The notes beneath the pieces are model-generated. The model made no database searches and had not been told where the DNA came from. It worked only from the letters and a program-made list of their open reading frames with translations. Below, in pieces: positions 26,214-34,337 of a stretch of DNA of 64,000 nt; position 1 is the stretch's first letter, and each line of letters begins with the position of its first letter. Source of the DNA: Streptomyces sp. NBRC 110035 (GTDB taxonomy: Bacteria; Actinomycetota; Actinomycetes; Streptomycetales; Streptomycetaceae); assembly GCF_000829695.1 (NCBI RefSeq), contig NZ_BBNN01000020.1, positions 124,001 through 188,000 on the forward strand. The letters run 5' to 3'. The position numbers and the translations under genes were made by a program.

Positions 26214-26987
26214 ATGACTGTCGGGTGGTGTTCTCGCACGCTACGGGCCGCGGTGTTCGCGGCCGTCTGCGTGCTGCTCACTGCCCTGGGTCACGTCATG
26301 ATGTCGGGGGTCCCGGTGCCTTGGTGGGCCCTGGCCGCAGGGGCGGCTGTGACCGGCTGCACGGCCTGGCGGCTGGCAGGACGCGAGCGCGGGCCGGTCC
26401 TGGTCGGCTCCGTCGCGGTGGCCGCTCAGGCCGTCCTCCACTCGTCGTTCTCGTTCGCCCAGGCCCTCGTGCACCCGGAACCGTCCAGCGGCAGGTCGCT
26501 CGTCCAGCAGTGGCTGGGCCACCTGCTGTGCGGTTCGCCCTCCGGGCCGGGCGCGGGGTATGACGCCATGTCCACGTCCGTGGGCTCCATGGACCACGGG
26601 ACGGGCGCCATGCACTCCATGGGGTCGATGGACCACATGACGGGGGCGGCGCACTCCATGGGATCGATGGGTCCCATGGGGGCCGCGCATTCCCTGGATC
26701 ACGGCATGGGCGGCATGTCCTCGGCGGGCATGCTCGCCGCCCACCTGCTGGCCGCGTTGCTGTCCGGCCTGTGGCTCGCCCACGGCGAACGCGCCGCCTT
26801 CCGCATCCTGCGGGCGCTCGCCGGCTGGCTCGTCGCACCACTGCGCCTGGTCTTCCGGCTGCCCTCGCCGCCGGACCGCCCACGCGTCCGGTCCCGCCGG
26901 GCCCGTACGGGGCGCGGGCTGCGGCAACTCCTTCTCACCCACGCGATCGCTACTCGGGGACCGCCCGCCGGGACCGCTGTCGCCTGA
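26214..26987 (+). CDS. Met/His-rich membrane protein, paralogue 1 of a copper-associated family
   Basis: A 257-residue protein with two N-terminal membrane segments (AAVFAAVCVLLTALGHVMM and VPWWALAAGAAVTGCTAW) and two later ones. They flank an extended Met/His-rich loop at about residues 115-165 (repeats of the type MGSMDHMTG and MHSMGSMDH). Such loops bind Cu(I)/Cu(II). The C-terminus is Arg-rich and cytoplasmic. The same framework (AVCV..TALGH..MSG...PWWA.........W.L.GRERG) recurs at 28313 and, truncated, at 30811. The neighbours include an ECF sigma factor, a Met-rich lipoprotein and CopC, so copper handling is the best guess. I know no characterised member. GAGG at 26202 serves ATG 26214. 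Confidence 0.7.
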   Translation: MTVGWCSRTLRAAVFAAVCVLLTALGHVMMSGVPVPWWALAAGAAVTGCTAWRLAGRERGPVLVGSVAVAAQAVLHSSFSFAQALVHPEPSSGRSLVQQWLGHLLCGSPSGPGAGYDAMSTSVGSMDHGTGAMHSMGSMDHMTGAAHSMGSMGPMGAAHSLDHGMGGMSSAGMLAAHLLAALLSGLWLAHGERAAFRILRALAGWLVAPLRLVFRLPSPPDRPRVRSRRARTGRGLRQLLLTHAIATRGPPAGTAVA

Positions 26988-27172
26988 CGACAGCCGGTTT
27001 CCCGAGGCCCGTCCACACAGACGTCGAGCCGTCGGCTCCCTGCCTCGGGCATCGGCCGCGCACACCTGTGCCCGGCCGTTCACCCTTCACCGGTTCCGCC
27101 GTGCCGCCCGCTGTTCTGCGCGCGCCGCCCCGGACATCGGTTCCCTGGATTCCCGAGAAGGAGAGACACCAG

Positions 27173-27790
27173 GTGATCATTCCCGCCCTGTCCTCAGCAC
27201 GCGAAGAACCGAAAGATGTGTCGGGAGACGAGTCGATCACGGCGTGGGCACTCGCCGCCCGCAGCGGCGACCCCGACGCTGTCGAGAAGTTCGTCCGCGC
27301 CCTGCACCGAGACGTCCGCCGCTACGTGACCTTTCTCGGCGCCGACCCTCAGAGTGCCGACGACCTGACCCAGGACACGTTCCTGCGTGCCCTGGGCAGC
27401 CTGCACCGGTTCGAAGGCCGTTCCTCGGCGCGTACCTGGCTGCTGTCCATCGCCCGCCGCACGGTGATCGACAGCATCCGCTACAGCTCCTCCCGCCCGC
27501 GCCTGTCGGACACCGATGACTGGCAGTCGGCCGCCGAACGTGCCCAGCCGCGCGGTCTGCCCGGCTTCGACGACGGCATCGCCCTCGCCCAGCTGCTCGA
27601 CACACTCCCGGACGACCGCCGCGAAGCGTTCGTCCTCACCCAGCTGGTGGGACTTCCCTACGCGGAGGCGGCCGGTGTGAGCGACTGCCCCATCGGCACG
27701 GTGCGCTCACGCGTCGCCCGAGCCCGCACCTCGCTGATCGAGTGGCTTGACGACGCCGAGCACCGCACGCCGGTGGCCGCTGCGGCCTGA
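27173..27790 (+). CDS. ECF-type RNA polymerase sigma factor
   Basis: A 205-residue sigma-70 factor of the extracytoplasmic-function group. Region 2 reads ALHRDVRRYVTFLGADPQSA, then DDLTQDTFLRAL and SSARTWLLSIARRTVIDSIR; region 4 reads LPDDRREAFVLTQLVGLPYA, then GTVRSRVARARTSL. I chose GTG 27173 because GAAGGAG stands 10-16 bases before it. No anti-sigma gene is adjacent. It sits between two Met/His-rich membrane paralogues and upstream of CopC, similar to sigma factors that switch on copper stress genes, and may control this group; that is inference. A hairpin at 27860-27890 follows the stop. Confidence 0.88.
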   Translation: MIIPALSSAREEPKDVSGDESITAWALAARSGDPDAVEKFVRALHRDVRRYVTFLGADPQSADDLTQDTFLRALGSLHRFEGRSSARTWLLSIARRTVIDSIRYSSSRPRLSDTDDWQSAAERAQPRGLPGFDDGIALAQLLDTLPDDRREAFVLTQLVGLPYAEAAGVSDCPIGTVRSRVARARTSLIEWLDDAEHRTPVAAAA

Positions 27791-27859
27791 CAGGCCGTAC
27801 GTCGCTCCGGGGGCCGGGGAACGCCGTCACGTCGGCGTCTCTGCCGGGCGGAGTGGATG

Positions 27860-27890
27860 CACAGGCCCGGCGAACAGCACCGGGCCTGTG
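27860..27890 (+). terminator. Terminator of the ECF sigma gene
   Basis: Perfect 11-base arms CACAGGCCCGG (27860-27870) and CCGGGCCTGTG (27880-27890) around a 9-base loop, 70 bases after the sigma factor stop codon. Confidence 0.8.
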
Positions 27891-28063
27891 CGGCATGGGA
27901 GCGGGACTCCTGATGACGCGCCCGACGCCTGGACGACTCCCTGGCACTCGGCGGCCCCGCGGGAGTCCGACGGCAGGTGGGCCCTCGTGCCCCGGGCGAG
28001 GGCCGAGCGGCTCGGCCGCCCGGTCCGCCGGAACGGCAGACCGGGCCACTTCGAACGGTGGAT

Positions 28064-28189
28064 GGTGTCCCGTGGAGCGGTGCAGCGGATGCACGTTCCG
28101 CTGGGAGGCGCTGCCCCCGATGGCCGGTGCGTCGGTGTCCGCGGGGCGGGAGACACAAGATCGGCTACACCGAACAGCGGGACGTGACC
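28064..28189 (+). repeat. Structured intergenic repeat, copy 2
   Basis: A 126-base unit matching 23555-23679 at almost every position in the same orientation, about 4.5 kb apart. Differences are single bases and 1-base indels that keep the predicted CAGCGGA/TCCGCTG stem and the GTGTC/GACAC pairing (GATAC in copy 1, still pairable through G-U). It lies in the 522-base gap 27791-28312, upstream of the second Met/His membrane gene. Nothing else is recognised in that gap except the terminator. Confidence 0.7.
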
Positions 28190-28312
28190 GAGCGGTGCCG
28201 ACACATGCGCCTCCATCGACCGATGGCATGCGTGAACGCGGCTGCCCGGCCACCCGTAAGTAACGGGAACGGTCGGTCCTGAGAAGTCTCCCCGATGTCC
28301 CGGAGGTGCCGC

Positions 28313-29077
28313 ATGGCAGGCGTCACCGAAGACGCCGCCGATGTCCTGCGTCTCGCGCGGGCCGGGGTCCTGGCGGCCGTCTGCGTGGTGACGACAGCGC
28401 TGGGCCATGCCCTGATGTCGGGCGACCTCCTGCCCTGGTGGGCGGTGGGCCTCGCGTTCGCCGTGACGGTCCCGGGCGCCTGGTGGCTGACCGGCCGGGA
28501 ACGCGGCGCCGCGACCGTCGTCGGAGCCACGGTGGGCGCGCAGGGGCTGTTGCATCTGCTGTTCAGCCTCGCCCACCTGCTGATCCGCCCGCCGGACGCC
28601 ACGACCGGTGGGCCGGGGACGGAACAGGCCTCCGGCATGCACCACGGGGCGGTCTTCACCCACTCCGGCGTGGCCGTGCACCATCACGGGGCCCGTTCCG
28701 GGGTGGTGGAGACAGCTTCCGGCACACCGCTGTTGTCCGCTGTGATGCACGGGAGTACTGCCGGGATGCTCCTGACGCACCTGCTGGCCGCCGTCGTGTG
28801 CGGGCTGTGGCTCTGGCGGGGCGAGGCGGCCGTCCACCGGATCGGCCGGGCCCTGGAAGCCCTCCTCTTCGCACCACTGCGCCGGGTCTGCGGCGTCCTC
28901 TTCCACCCGGGCGACGGGCGCGAGGCGCGGCCGTACCGGGCCGCCGCCGGTGACTGGGAGCGGCCGCAACCGACACCCGTCTCCCTGAGGCATGTCCTCG
29001 TCCGAAGAGGGCCACCGCGGAGCCGGTCCGCAGTCAGCCGCCCGTCTCCCGATCCGCTGCTCGCCGTACGGCCCTGA
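28313..29077 (+). CDS. His-rich membrane protein, paralogue 2 of the copper-associated family
   Basis: A 254-residue relative of the protein at 26214. Shared landmarks are AGVLAAVCVVTTALGHALMS, LPWWAVGLAFAVTVPGAWWL and TGRERGA at the N-terminus, and MLLTHLLAAVVCGLWLWRGE in the second half. The central loop is shorter and has His rather than Met repeats (MHHGAVFTHSGVAVHHHG), consistent with metal binding outside the membrane. The C-terminal 70 residues are basic and probably cytoplasmic. ATG 28313 follows CGGAGG. It precedes the Met-rich lipoprotein and CopC genes in the same direction. Function is inferred from composition and neighbours only. Confidence 0.7.
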   Translation: MAGVTEDAADVLRLARAGVLAAVCVVTTALGHALMSGDLLPWWAVGLAFAVTVPGAWWLTGRERGAATVVGATVGAQGLLHLLFSLAHLLIRPPDATTGGPGTEQASGMHHGAVFTHSGVAVHHHGARSGVVETASGTPLLSAVMHGSTAGMLLTHLLAAVVCGLWLWRGEAAVHRIGRALEALLFAPLRRVCGVLFHPGDGREARPYRAAAGDWERPQPTPVSLRHVLVRRGPPRSRSAVSRPSPDPLLAVRP

Positions 29078-29264
29078 ATCCGGCCCGATGTCCGGTTGTT
29101 GCCGTGGCCGGGAGACAGGCGACGGCCGACCTGCCCGCAGGCGCGTCGGCCTGTCCTCTTCGGCCCGGGCCGTGTCCGCCCATGGCCACGCGACGGCCTG
29201 CTGTGCGCCGCCGCAGTCTCGTCGTCCGGGCCCCGGCCCCAGTCATCGATCGGGAGTTTGACCC

Positions 29265-29978
29265 ATGAACCACCACACGTCCGCCCGCCCGCCCCTGTGT
29301 GACACCACGTCAGTGGTGCCTTCGGTGACGCCCGAACGGGACGGGCCCGCGGCCGTGCCGCGTCGCCCGCGCACCCGTCTCGCCGTCGCCGGCGCCACGC
29401 TGGCGGCGACGGCCGCCCTGCTGTCCGGCTGCGGCGGCGACTCCTCCGAGAACACCTCGAACACGTCCGCCGACACGGCGGCGTCCTCATCCCCCTCCAA
29501 GAGCATGGACGGCATGGACGGCATGGACGGCATGGACGACATGGCGATGGGGGACCCCTCGGCCACCCCCGCGAACAAGATCCCCGACGCGGAGGTGGTG
29601 AAGGGCACGCTTCAGGTGCTGGACACCCGGCCGCCGGGCATGGACGACGTCAAGGGCACGGCCTGGCTGGCGCAGGGCCCGAAGGGCACCACGGTGACGG
29701 TGTCCCTGACCGGCCTGAAGCCGGGCGACGCCTACATGGCCCACCTGCACGCCCAGCACTGCGCGGACGACAACGGCGGGGAGCACTTCCAGTTCGAGAA
29801 GGGCGGCGCGACCACACCGCCGAACGAGGTGCACCTGATGTTCGTCGCCGACAAGTCGGGCAAGGCCATGACGACGGTGAACAACGCCCAGAAGACCGGC
29901 GAGGACGCGGTCGCCCTCGTGGTCCACCCCCGTGAGGCGATGGACAACCGGACAGCATGCGCGGACTTCGACTTCTGA
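29265..29978 (+). CDS. Met-rich secreted lipoprotein (superoxide dismutase-like fold possible)
   Basis: A 237-residue lipoprotein. After a basic N-terminus and a hydrophobic segment comes lipobox LLSGC (Cys about residue 56). Next is a Ser/Asp linker with a tandem MDGMDGMDGMDDM run, a likely copper ligand cluster. The C-terminal 140 residues have MAHLHAQHCADDNGGEHF and NEVHLMFVADKSGKA, a pattern reminiscent of Cu/Zn superoxide dismutase-like or CHRD beta-barrels, but I cannot confirm the full set of metal ligands. The stop lies 22 bases inside the CopC gene, so both are translated together. A periplasm-side copper-binding or detoxifying role is inferred. Confidence 0.7.
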   Translation: MNHHTSARPPLCDTTSVVPSVTPERDGPAAVPRRPRTRLAVAGATLAATAALLSGCGGDSSENTSNTSADTAASSSPSKSMDGMDGMDGMDDMAMGDPSATPANKIPDAEVVKGTLQVLDTRPPGMDDVKGTAWLAQGPKGTTVTVSLTGLKPGDAYMAHLHAQHCADDNGGEHFQFEKGGATTPPNEVHLMFVADKSGKAMTTVNNAQKTGEDAVALVVHPREAMDNRTACADFDF

Positions 29979-30550
29979 GGGCGCCGGCCGTCCTGCTGGG
30001 CTGCCTGTGCGCGCTGCTGCTCCTCGGCAGCGCGCCCGCGTACGCCCACACCGCACTGAAGGACGCCACGCCGGCACCCGGCGCCGAGGCCGGCTCCGGA
30101 ACCAGCGTCGTCGCGCTGACCTTCGACCGTCTGATGCCCGGCACCACGCCGGAGATCGGCCTGACCGGACCCGACGGCACCACAGTGCCCGTGGGGCAGC
30201 CGGTTCTGGCCGACGGCTCCGTCGCCTGTGCCGCCGTCACCCCGCTGCGCGCGGGAGTCACCACCCTCACCTACACCGTCACGGCCACCGACGGCGACAC
30301 CCAGACCAACGCGTTCCAGTTCCAGGTCGTGGACGGCACCGAGCCTGTCGCCACGCCGTCCGTCTGCCAGGGTCTGACCTTGTCGGCGCCGGACGCGGGC
30401 GGGGACGACACGCTGCCGGGGCTCAGCCGTACCACGGCGCTGGTCGTCCTCGCGGGGGTCGTCGTCGCGGTCGTGGGCGCGGGTGTCCTCGCCGTGCGCG
30501 GGCTGCGCGGGGCGGGGCCGACGGGGCGGAGAAGGGGGGCGCCCGTGTGA
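29957..30550 (+). CDS. CopC-domain copper resistance protein with C-terminal anchor
   Basis: A 197-residue secreted protein. A signal peptide ends in PAYAHTALKDATPAPGA, where the His after the cleavage site is the canonical first copper ligand of CopC. The beta-sandwich domain follows (VVALTFDRLMPG, EIGLTGPDGT). In place of the usual DGHxVxGxFxFxV segment it reads TDGDTQTNAFQFQV, so the second His ligand appears to be Asp. A hydrophobic helix near the C-terminus (TALVVLAGVVVAVVGAGVLA) anchors it to the membrane. It starts at ATG 29957 within the previous gene. No CopD-like domain is attached or adjacent. Confidence 0.85.
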   Translation: MRGLRLLRAPAVLLGCLCALLLLGSAPAYAHTALKDATPAPGAEAGSGTSVVALTFDRLMPGTTPEIGLTGPDGTTVPVGQPVLADGSVACAAVTPLRAGVTTLTYTVTATDGDTQTNAFQFQVVDGTEPVATPSVCQGLTLSAPDAGGDDTLPGLSRTTALVVLAGVVVAVVGAGVLAVRGLRGAGPTGRRRGAPV

Positions 30551-30810
30551 CACCGGAGCACCCCGCGCCCCGGGCGCGCTCACCGGACACGGCCCGAGCG
30601 CGCCCGAGCACCGCCTGAAGCGATCGACAAGGACGCATCCGAAGGGATCTGACAGGGGAGCACCTATCGCGGCGGCGGGCCCGGTTCCGGCGGATAGCCG
30701 GGCCGGGCCCACGCGTGTTCCGGCGGCCCACGCCGGGCCGCCGCCCCGCTGTCCTGGCGGGGGCCGGACCCCGGGCTCCGGAGTCCGCTGCTCCGCGCGC
30801 GCCCGGAGTG

Positions 30811-30996
30811 ATGGCGACCGCCATGAACATCCCTGTACGGGCTGCCGCCGGTCTGAGGCCGCTGAGAGCAGCGGTGTTCTCCGCGGTCTGCGTGACGCTG
30901 TCGGCGGCCGGTCACGTGCTGGTCCCGGGAAGCGGGATCCCGGTGTGGACCCTGGCGGCGGGCTGGGCCGGACTGCTGTGCGTGGTGGGGCCGTAA
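30811..30996 (+). pseudogene. Truncated third paralogue of the Met/His membrane family
   Basis: About 61 residues beginning MATAMNIPV and containing LRAAVFSAVCVTLSAAGHVL and GIPVWTLAAGWAGLLCVV. They match the first two membrane segments of the proteins at 26214 and 28313. The reading stops at 30996 exactly where sequence of an IS630 transposase begins (about 31001), so the rest of the gene was replaced by the insertion. The region 30551-30810 before it is intergenic with no supported gene. Confidence 0.7.
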
Positions 30997-31000
30997 GGAG

Positions 31001-31342
31001 GTGCCCGAGGGGCTGGAGGTACACCTGATCTGCGACAACTACGCCACGCACAAGACACCGGCGATACAGCGCCGGCTCGCGGAGCACCCGCGCTTCCACC
31101 TGCACTTCACCCCCACCCACTCCTCCTGGCTCAACCAGGTCGAGCGCTGGTTCGGACTGCTGACCGAGCGGCAGATACGCCGCGGCATCCACAAGAACGT
31201 CCAGGCCCTGGAACGCGACATCCGCGCCTGGATCAAACTGTGGAACGAAGATCCGCGGCCGTTCGCCTGGGTGAAGGCCGCGGACGAGATCCTCGAACGC
31301 CTCGCCGGACATCTTCAGCGAATCAAAGACTCACGACACTAG
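31001..31342 (+). pseudogene. IS630-family transposase, C-terminal fragment
   Basis: Only the last 113 residues of a DDE transposase remain. ICDNYATHKTP carries the second catalytic Asp, and FTPTHSSWLNQVERWFGLL carries the catalytic Glu, followed by the usual helical tail (ALERDIRAWIKLWNEDPRPF, then WVKAADEIL). The N-terminal helix-turn-helix and the first Asp are absent. The apparent GTG start at 31001 is an accident of the junction. The fragment truncates the copper-family gene on its left. Confidence 0.85.
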
Positions 31343-31642
31343 GACTTCGTTGGATGGCCCCGGCCTGCGGCGACACGACGCTTCGGCCCGTGGGACGGCC
31401 GTCCGGACGAGCTGGTCCTCCCCGTTCACGGCGTTACGTCGCGACCCGTCGAAGCCCTGCGCCGCCCACCGGGCCCGCAGTTGACAAAGCCCTACTACCT
31501 CGCCGCCCGGGACGAACCCGCAGGAACCTCGGACAGTCGTGTCCGCGCCCTCGGCTTTGTCCGGGCGCCGCGACAGCAGTGTCACCGTCAGGGCCGGTAC
31601 GGCGGCGAGGACCAGCCACGGCACGGCGGCCGGCAGGCGCAT
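31331..31642 (-). CDS. Possible small secreted protein, doubtful
   Basis: A leftward frame of about 103 residues beginning MRLPAAVPWLVLAAVPALTV, which looks like a signal or membrane anchor. A basic segment and GSCGFVPGGEVVGLCQLRAR with two Cys follow. It runs into the end of the IS630 fragment, so its true C-terminus may be lost. No family is recognised and the ribosome site is weak. The rest of the gap 31343-31767 shows nothing else. It may be debris around the IS630 insertion. Confidence 0.25.
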   Translation of the reverse strand: MRLPAAVPWLVLAAVPALTVTLLSRRPDKAEGADTTVRGSCGFVPGGEVVGLCQLRARWAAQGFDGSRRNAVNGEDQLVRTAVPRAEASCRRRPGPSNEVLVS

Positions 31643-31767
31643 GTGGGCAGTGCAGGTCCGTGGGTTCGGTGTGGGCAGCCGACCGCCCGGCCGCGGTTCG
31701 ACGACAGGGCTGCAGTGTCCGCGCAGCGCCATGTCCACGATCCCGGCTGGGCGGGCGGCCCGGATGG

Positions 31768-33468
31768 TCAGGTGCCCGTTCCGGTCGCCAGGCGTGCCGT
31801 GGTCCGGATGAGGGAGACGGTGAACGGGTGGCTCGGTTCGGTGAGGATCTGCCGGACCGAGCCCTGTTCGACGAGTTCCCCGGCGTCGAGGACGGCGATG
31901 CGGTGGGCCAGGGCCGCGGTTTCCAGGTCGTGGGTGATCAGGACCAGGGACAGGTCGTCGCGGTCGCGGACCAGTGCCGTGAGGGTGTCGAGGATGCCGC
32001 GGCGGGTGATGGTGTCGAGGCCGGAGGTGATCTCGTCGCAGATCAGGACGCGGGGGCGGGCGAGCAGGGCGCGGGCGAGGGCGGCGCGCTGGAGTTCGCC
32101 GCCGGAGAGCTGACCGGGGCGCCGGTGGACCAGCTCTTCCGGGAGGCCGAGGCTGGTCAGGGTGGCCAGGGCTTCCCGCCCGGCTGTGTCTGAATCGGTG
32201 CCGCGCAGCCGGATTGCCGTGCGGGCGACCTGGTGCACAACGGGGCGGTGCTCGTCGAAGGCGGCGCGCGCGTCCTGGAAGACGTACTGCACGGCCGCCA
32301 GTTGGGCACGGTCACGGTCGCGCAGGCTGCGTGGCAGCGGTGTGCCGTCGAGGAGAACCTCTCCGTCCTGGTCGCGGTGGAGGCCGGCCAGGCAGCGGGC
32401 AAGGGTGGTCTTGCCGCTGCCGGAGCGGCCGACGACGGCCAGGCATTCGCCCGGGTGCAGGTCGAGCCCGGCGGCGCGTACCACCGTGGTCGTGCCCTGG
32501 GCGCCGTCGCTGTGGCGGGCGGTGAGGTCGCGTATCCGCAGGACGGGCCGTGCGGGCCGACCGGTGCCGGTCGTGCTCTCCGGCTCCGCGAACTCCGGCC
32601 GCTCGGACAGCAGTTCGCGGGTCCATTCGTGCTGGGGCGCGAGCCATACGCGCTGTGCCGGACCCGACTCCACGACCCGGCCTGCCCGCATCACGATCAC
32701 GTCGTCGGCAAGTGCCCGTACGACATCCAGGTCGTGGCTGAGCAGGACGACGGCGATGCCGTGTGCCGCGACGGCCGCGAACTGGTCGACGATGCGGCTC
32801 TTGGTCAGGGCATCCTGCCCGGTGGTGGGCTCGTCGGCGACGATGACGCGGGCGCCGAGCAGCAGCGCCTGGGCGAGGACGACGCGTTGCTGCTGGCCGC
32901 CGGAGAGCTGGTGCGGGTAGCGCCGCAGCAGAGCTTCGGCGTCCGGGAGTTGGGCCTCGGCGAGGGCGCTGAGGACGTGTTCGCGGGCCGCCGCCCGGCG
33001 CTGCCCCAGCGGCAGGTGGCGGACCCGGGCGCGGGCGATGTCGGTCAGGAGGGCGGAGATACGGCGGGCGGGGTTGAGGACGGCCGCCGGGTGCTGGGGG
33101 ATGTAGCCGACCAGGCCGTCGGCCGCCAGGCGTACGTCGCCGGTGACGTGGGCGCCCGGCGGGTACTCGCCGAGCAGAGCGAGACCGGTGGTGGTCTTGC
33201 CGCTCCCGGAGGCGCCGACCAGCGCCGTGACCTTCCCTGGCAGGGCTCTGAGGTTCACTCCGTCGACGATCGCCCGGCCGTCGATCTCGACGCGCAGGTC
33301 GCGGACCTCGGCCACGGCCTCTTCGGCAGCGTCTCCAGAGCGGGCGAGCACGTCAGGCAGGCCGACCACGCTGTCCGGGCCGGCCGAGCCCGCTGGCCCG
33401 GTCGGCCTCACCGAGCCGGACGTACCGGCCGGGTCTGTCGTGTAGTACTCGCAGTTCTCGTGGTTCAC
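31768..33468 (-). CDS. Fused dual ATP-binding protein of a peptide/nickel-type ABC importer
   Basis: A 566-residue fusion of two ATPase domains of the OppD/OppF (NikD/NikE) type. The first half has Walker A GASGSGKTTTGLALL, signature LSGGQQQRVVLAQA and Walker B VIVADEPTTG. The second has Walker A GRSGSGKTTLARCLAGL, signature LSGGELQRAALARA and Walker B LICDEITSG. About 55 unstructured residues precede the first domain. The GTG start at 33468 overlaps the permease stop by 4 bases. It is the last of ten genes in the leftward operon that starts at 43307 and energises import through the two permeases upstream. Confidence 0.88.
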   Translation of the reverse strand: MNHENCEYYTTDPAGTSGSVRPTGPAGSAGPDSVVGLPDVLARSGDAAEEAVAEVRDLRVEIDGRAIVDGVNLRALPGKVTALVGASGSGKTTTGLALLGEYPPGAHVTGDVRLAADGLVGYIPQHPAAVLNPARRISALLTDIARARVRHLPLGQRRAAAREHVLSALAEAQLPDAEALLRRYPHQLSGGQQQRVVLAQALLLGARVIVADEPTTGQDALTKSRIVDQFAAVAAHGIAVVLLSHDLDVVRALADDVIVMRAGRVVESGPAQRVWLAPQHEWTRELLSERPEFAEPESTTGTGRPARPVLRIRDLTARHSDGAQGTTTVVRAAGLDLHPGECLAVVGRSGSGKTTLARCLAGLHRDQDGEVLLDGTPLPRSLRDRDRAQLAAVQYVFQDARAAFDEHRPVVHQVARTAIRLRGTDSDTAGREALATLTSLGLPEELVHRRPGQLSGGELQRAALARALLARPRVLICDEITSGLDTITRRGILDTLTALVRDRDDLSLVLITHDLETAALAHRIAVLDAGELVEQGSVRQILTEPSHPFTVSLIRTTARLATGTGT

Positions 33469-34337
33469 GGACGTGCTTCACTCCTTGCCCGGCTGCTGGT
33501 GGACCTGGGTACGCCCGGGAGCTTCCTGCCTCTGCCCCGGTCGCTGCGGCGGTCGCCCGCCAGCGCGGCGTCGAACAGAAGATTGGTGCCCATCGTCAGG
33601 GCCACGATCAGCAGGGCGGGGACGACCACGGCCCACGGCTGGACGAACAGGCCGGTGCGGTTGCGGTCGACCATGACCGCCCAGTCGGCGGCGTCGGGGG
33701 CGACGCCGACGCCGAGGAACGCGGCCGTGGCGACCAGGTAGAGCACGCCGGTGAGCCGGGTGCCGGCGTCGGCGGCCAGGGTGCGCAGCATGGACCGGCC
33801 TACGTAGCCGACGGCCATCCGCCACCACGTCTCGCCCTGCATGCGCAGCGCCTCGACGGCGGGGCGGGCGGCGGCCTCCGTGGCGGCGGCGCGTACGAGG
33901 CGTGCCGCGTCGGGCACGTTGACCAGGGCAACGAGCAGGGCGAGCCCGATGGTGCCGGGGGAGAACACCGTGGCGGCCAGCAGGATCAGCAGCAGTGACG
34001 GGATGGCGAGCAGGACGTCCGGGGGCCGCATCAGCAGCTCTTCCAGCCAGCGGTGGTGGGTGAGAGCGCTGACGAGTCCGAGGGGCAGGGCCACGAGATA
34101 GGCGAGGGCGGTGGCGGCGAGGGCGGTCAGCACGACCGGGCGGCCGCCGTGCAGCACCTGCTGCCAGACGTCGCGGCCGACGAAGTCGGAACCGAGCCAG
34201 TGGCCGTCGCCGAAGGTGAAGGAAGCGGCCCGTGGGCCTGGTTCGCCCGCGAACACGGGGCCGAGGAGGGCGAGGACGAGGGGTACGGCGACGACGGTGA
34301 GGCCGAGTGCGAAGCGGCCCGTGCGCAGGTGTTTCAC
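33465..34337 (-). CDS. ABC importer permease (OppC/NikC-like)
   Basis: A 290-residue membrane protein with about six transmembrane segments and the inner-membrane permease signature (LRMQGETWWRMAVGYVGRSM region with the coupling helix). The periplasm-side segment HWLGSDFVGRDVWQQVLHGG is typical of DppC/OppC/NikC proteins. The C-terminal 30 residues are basic. Both ends overlap neighbours by 4 bases. With the second permease, the Tat lipoprotein and the fused ATPase it forms a complete importer of the peptide/nickel class, which also takes up metal-chelate complexes. Confidence 0.87.
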   Translation of the reverse strand: MKHLRTGRFALGLTVVAVPLVLALLGPVFAGEPGPRAASFTFGDGHWLGSDFVGRDVWQQVLHGGRPVVLTALAATALAYLVALPLGLVSALTHHRWLEELLMRPPDVLLAIPSLLLILLAATVFSPGTIGLALLVALVNVPDAARLVRAAATEAAARPAVEALRMQGETWWRMAVGYVGRSMLRTLAADAGTRLTGVLYLVATAAFLGVGVAPDAADWAVMVDRNRTGLFVQPWAVVVPALLIVALTMGTNLLFDAALAGDRRSDRGRGRKLPGVPRSTSSRARSEARP

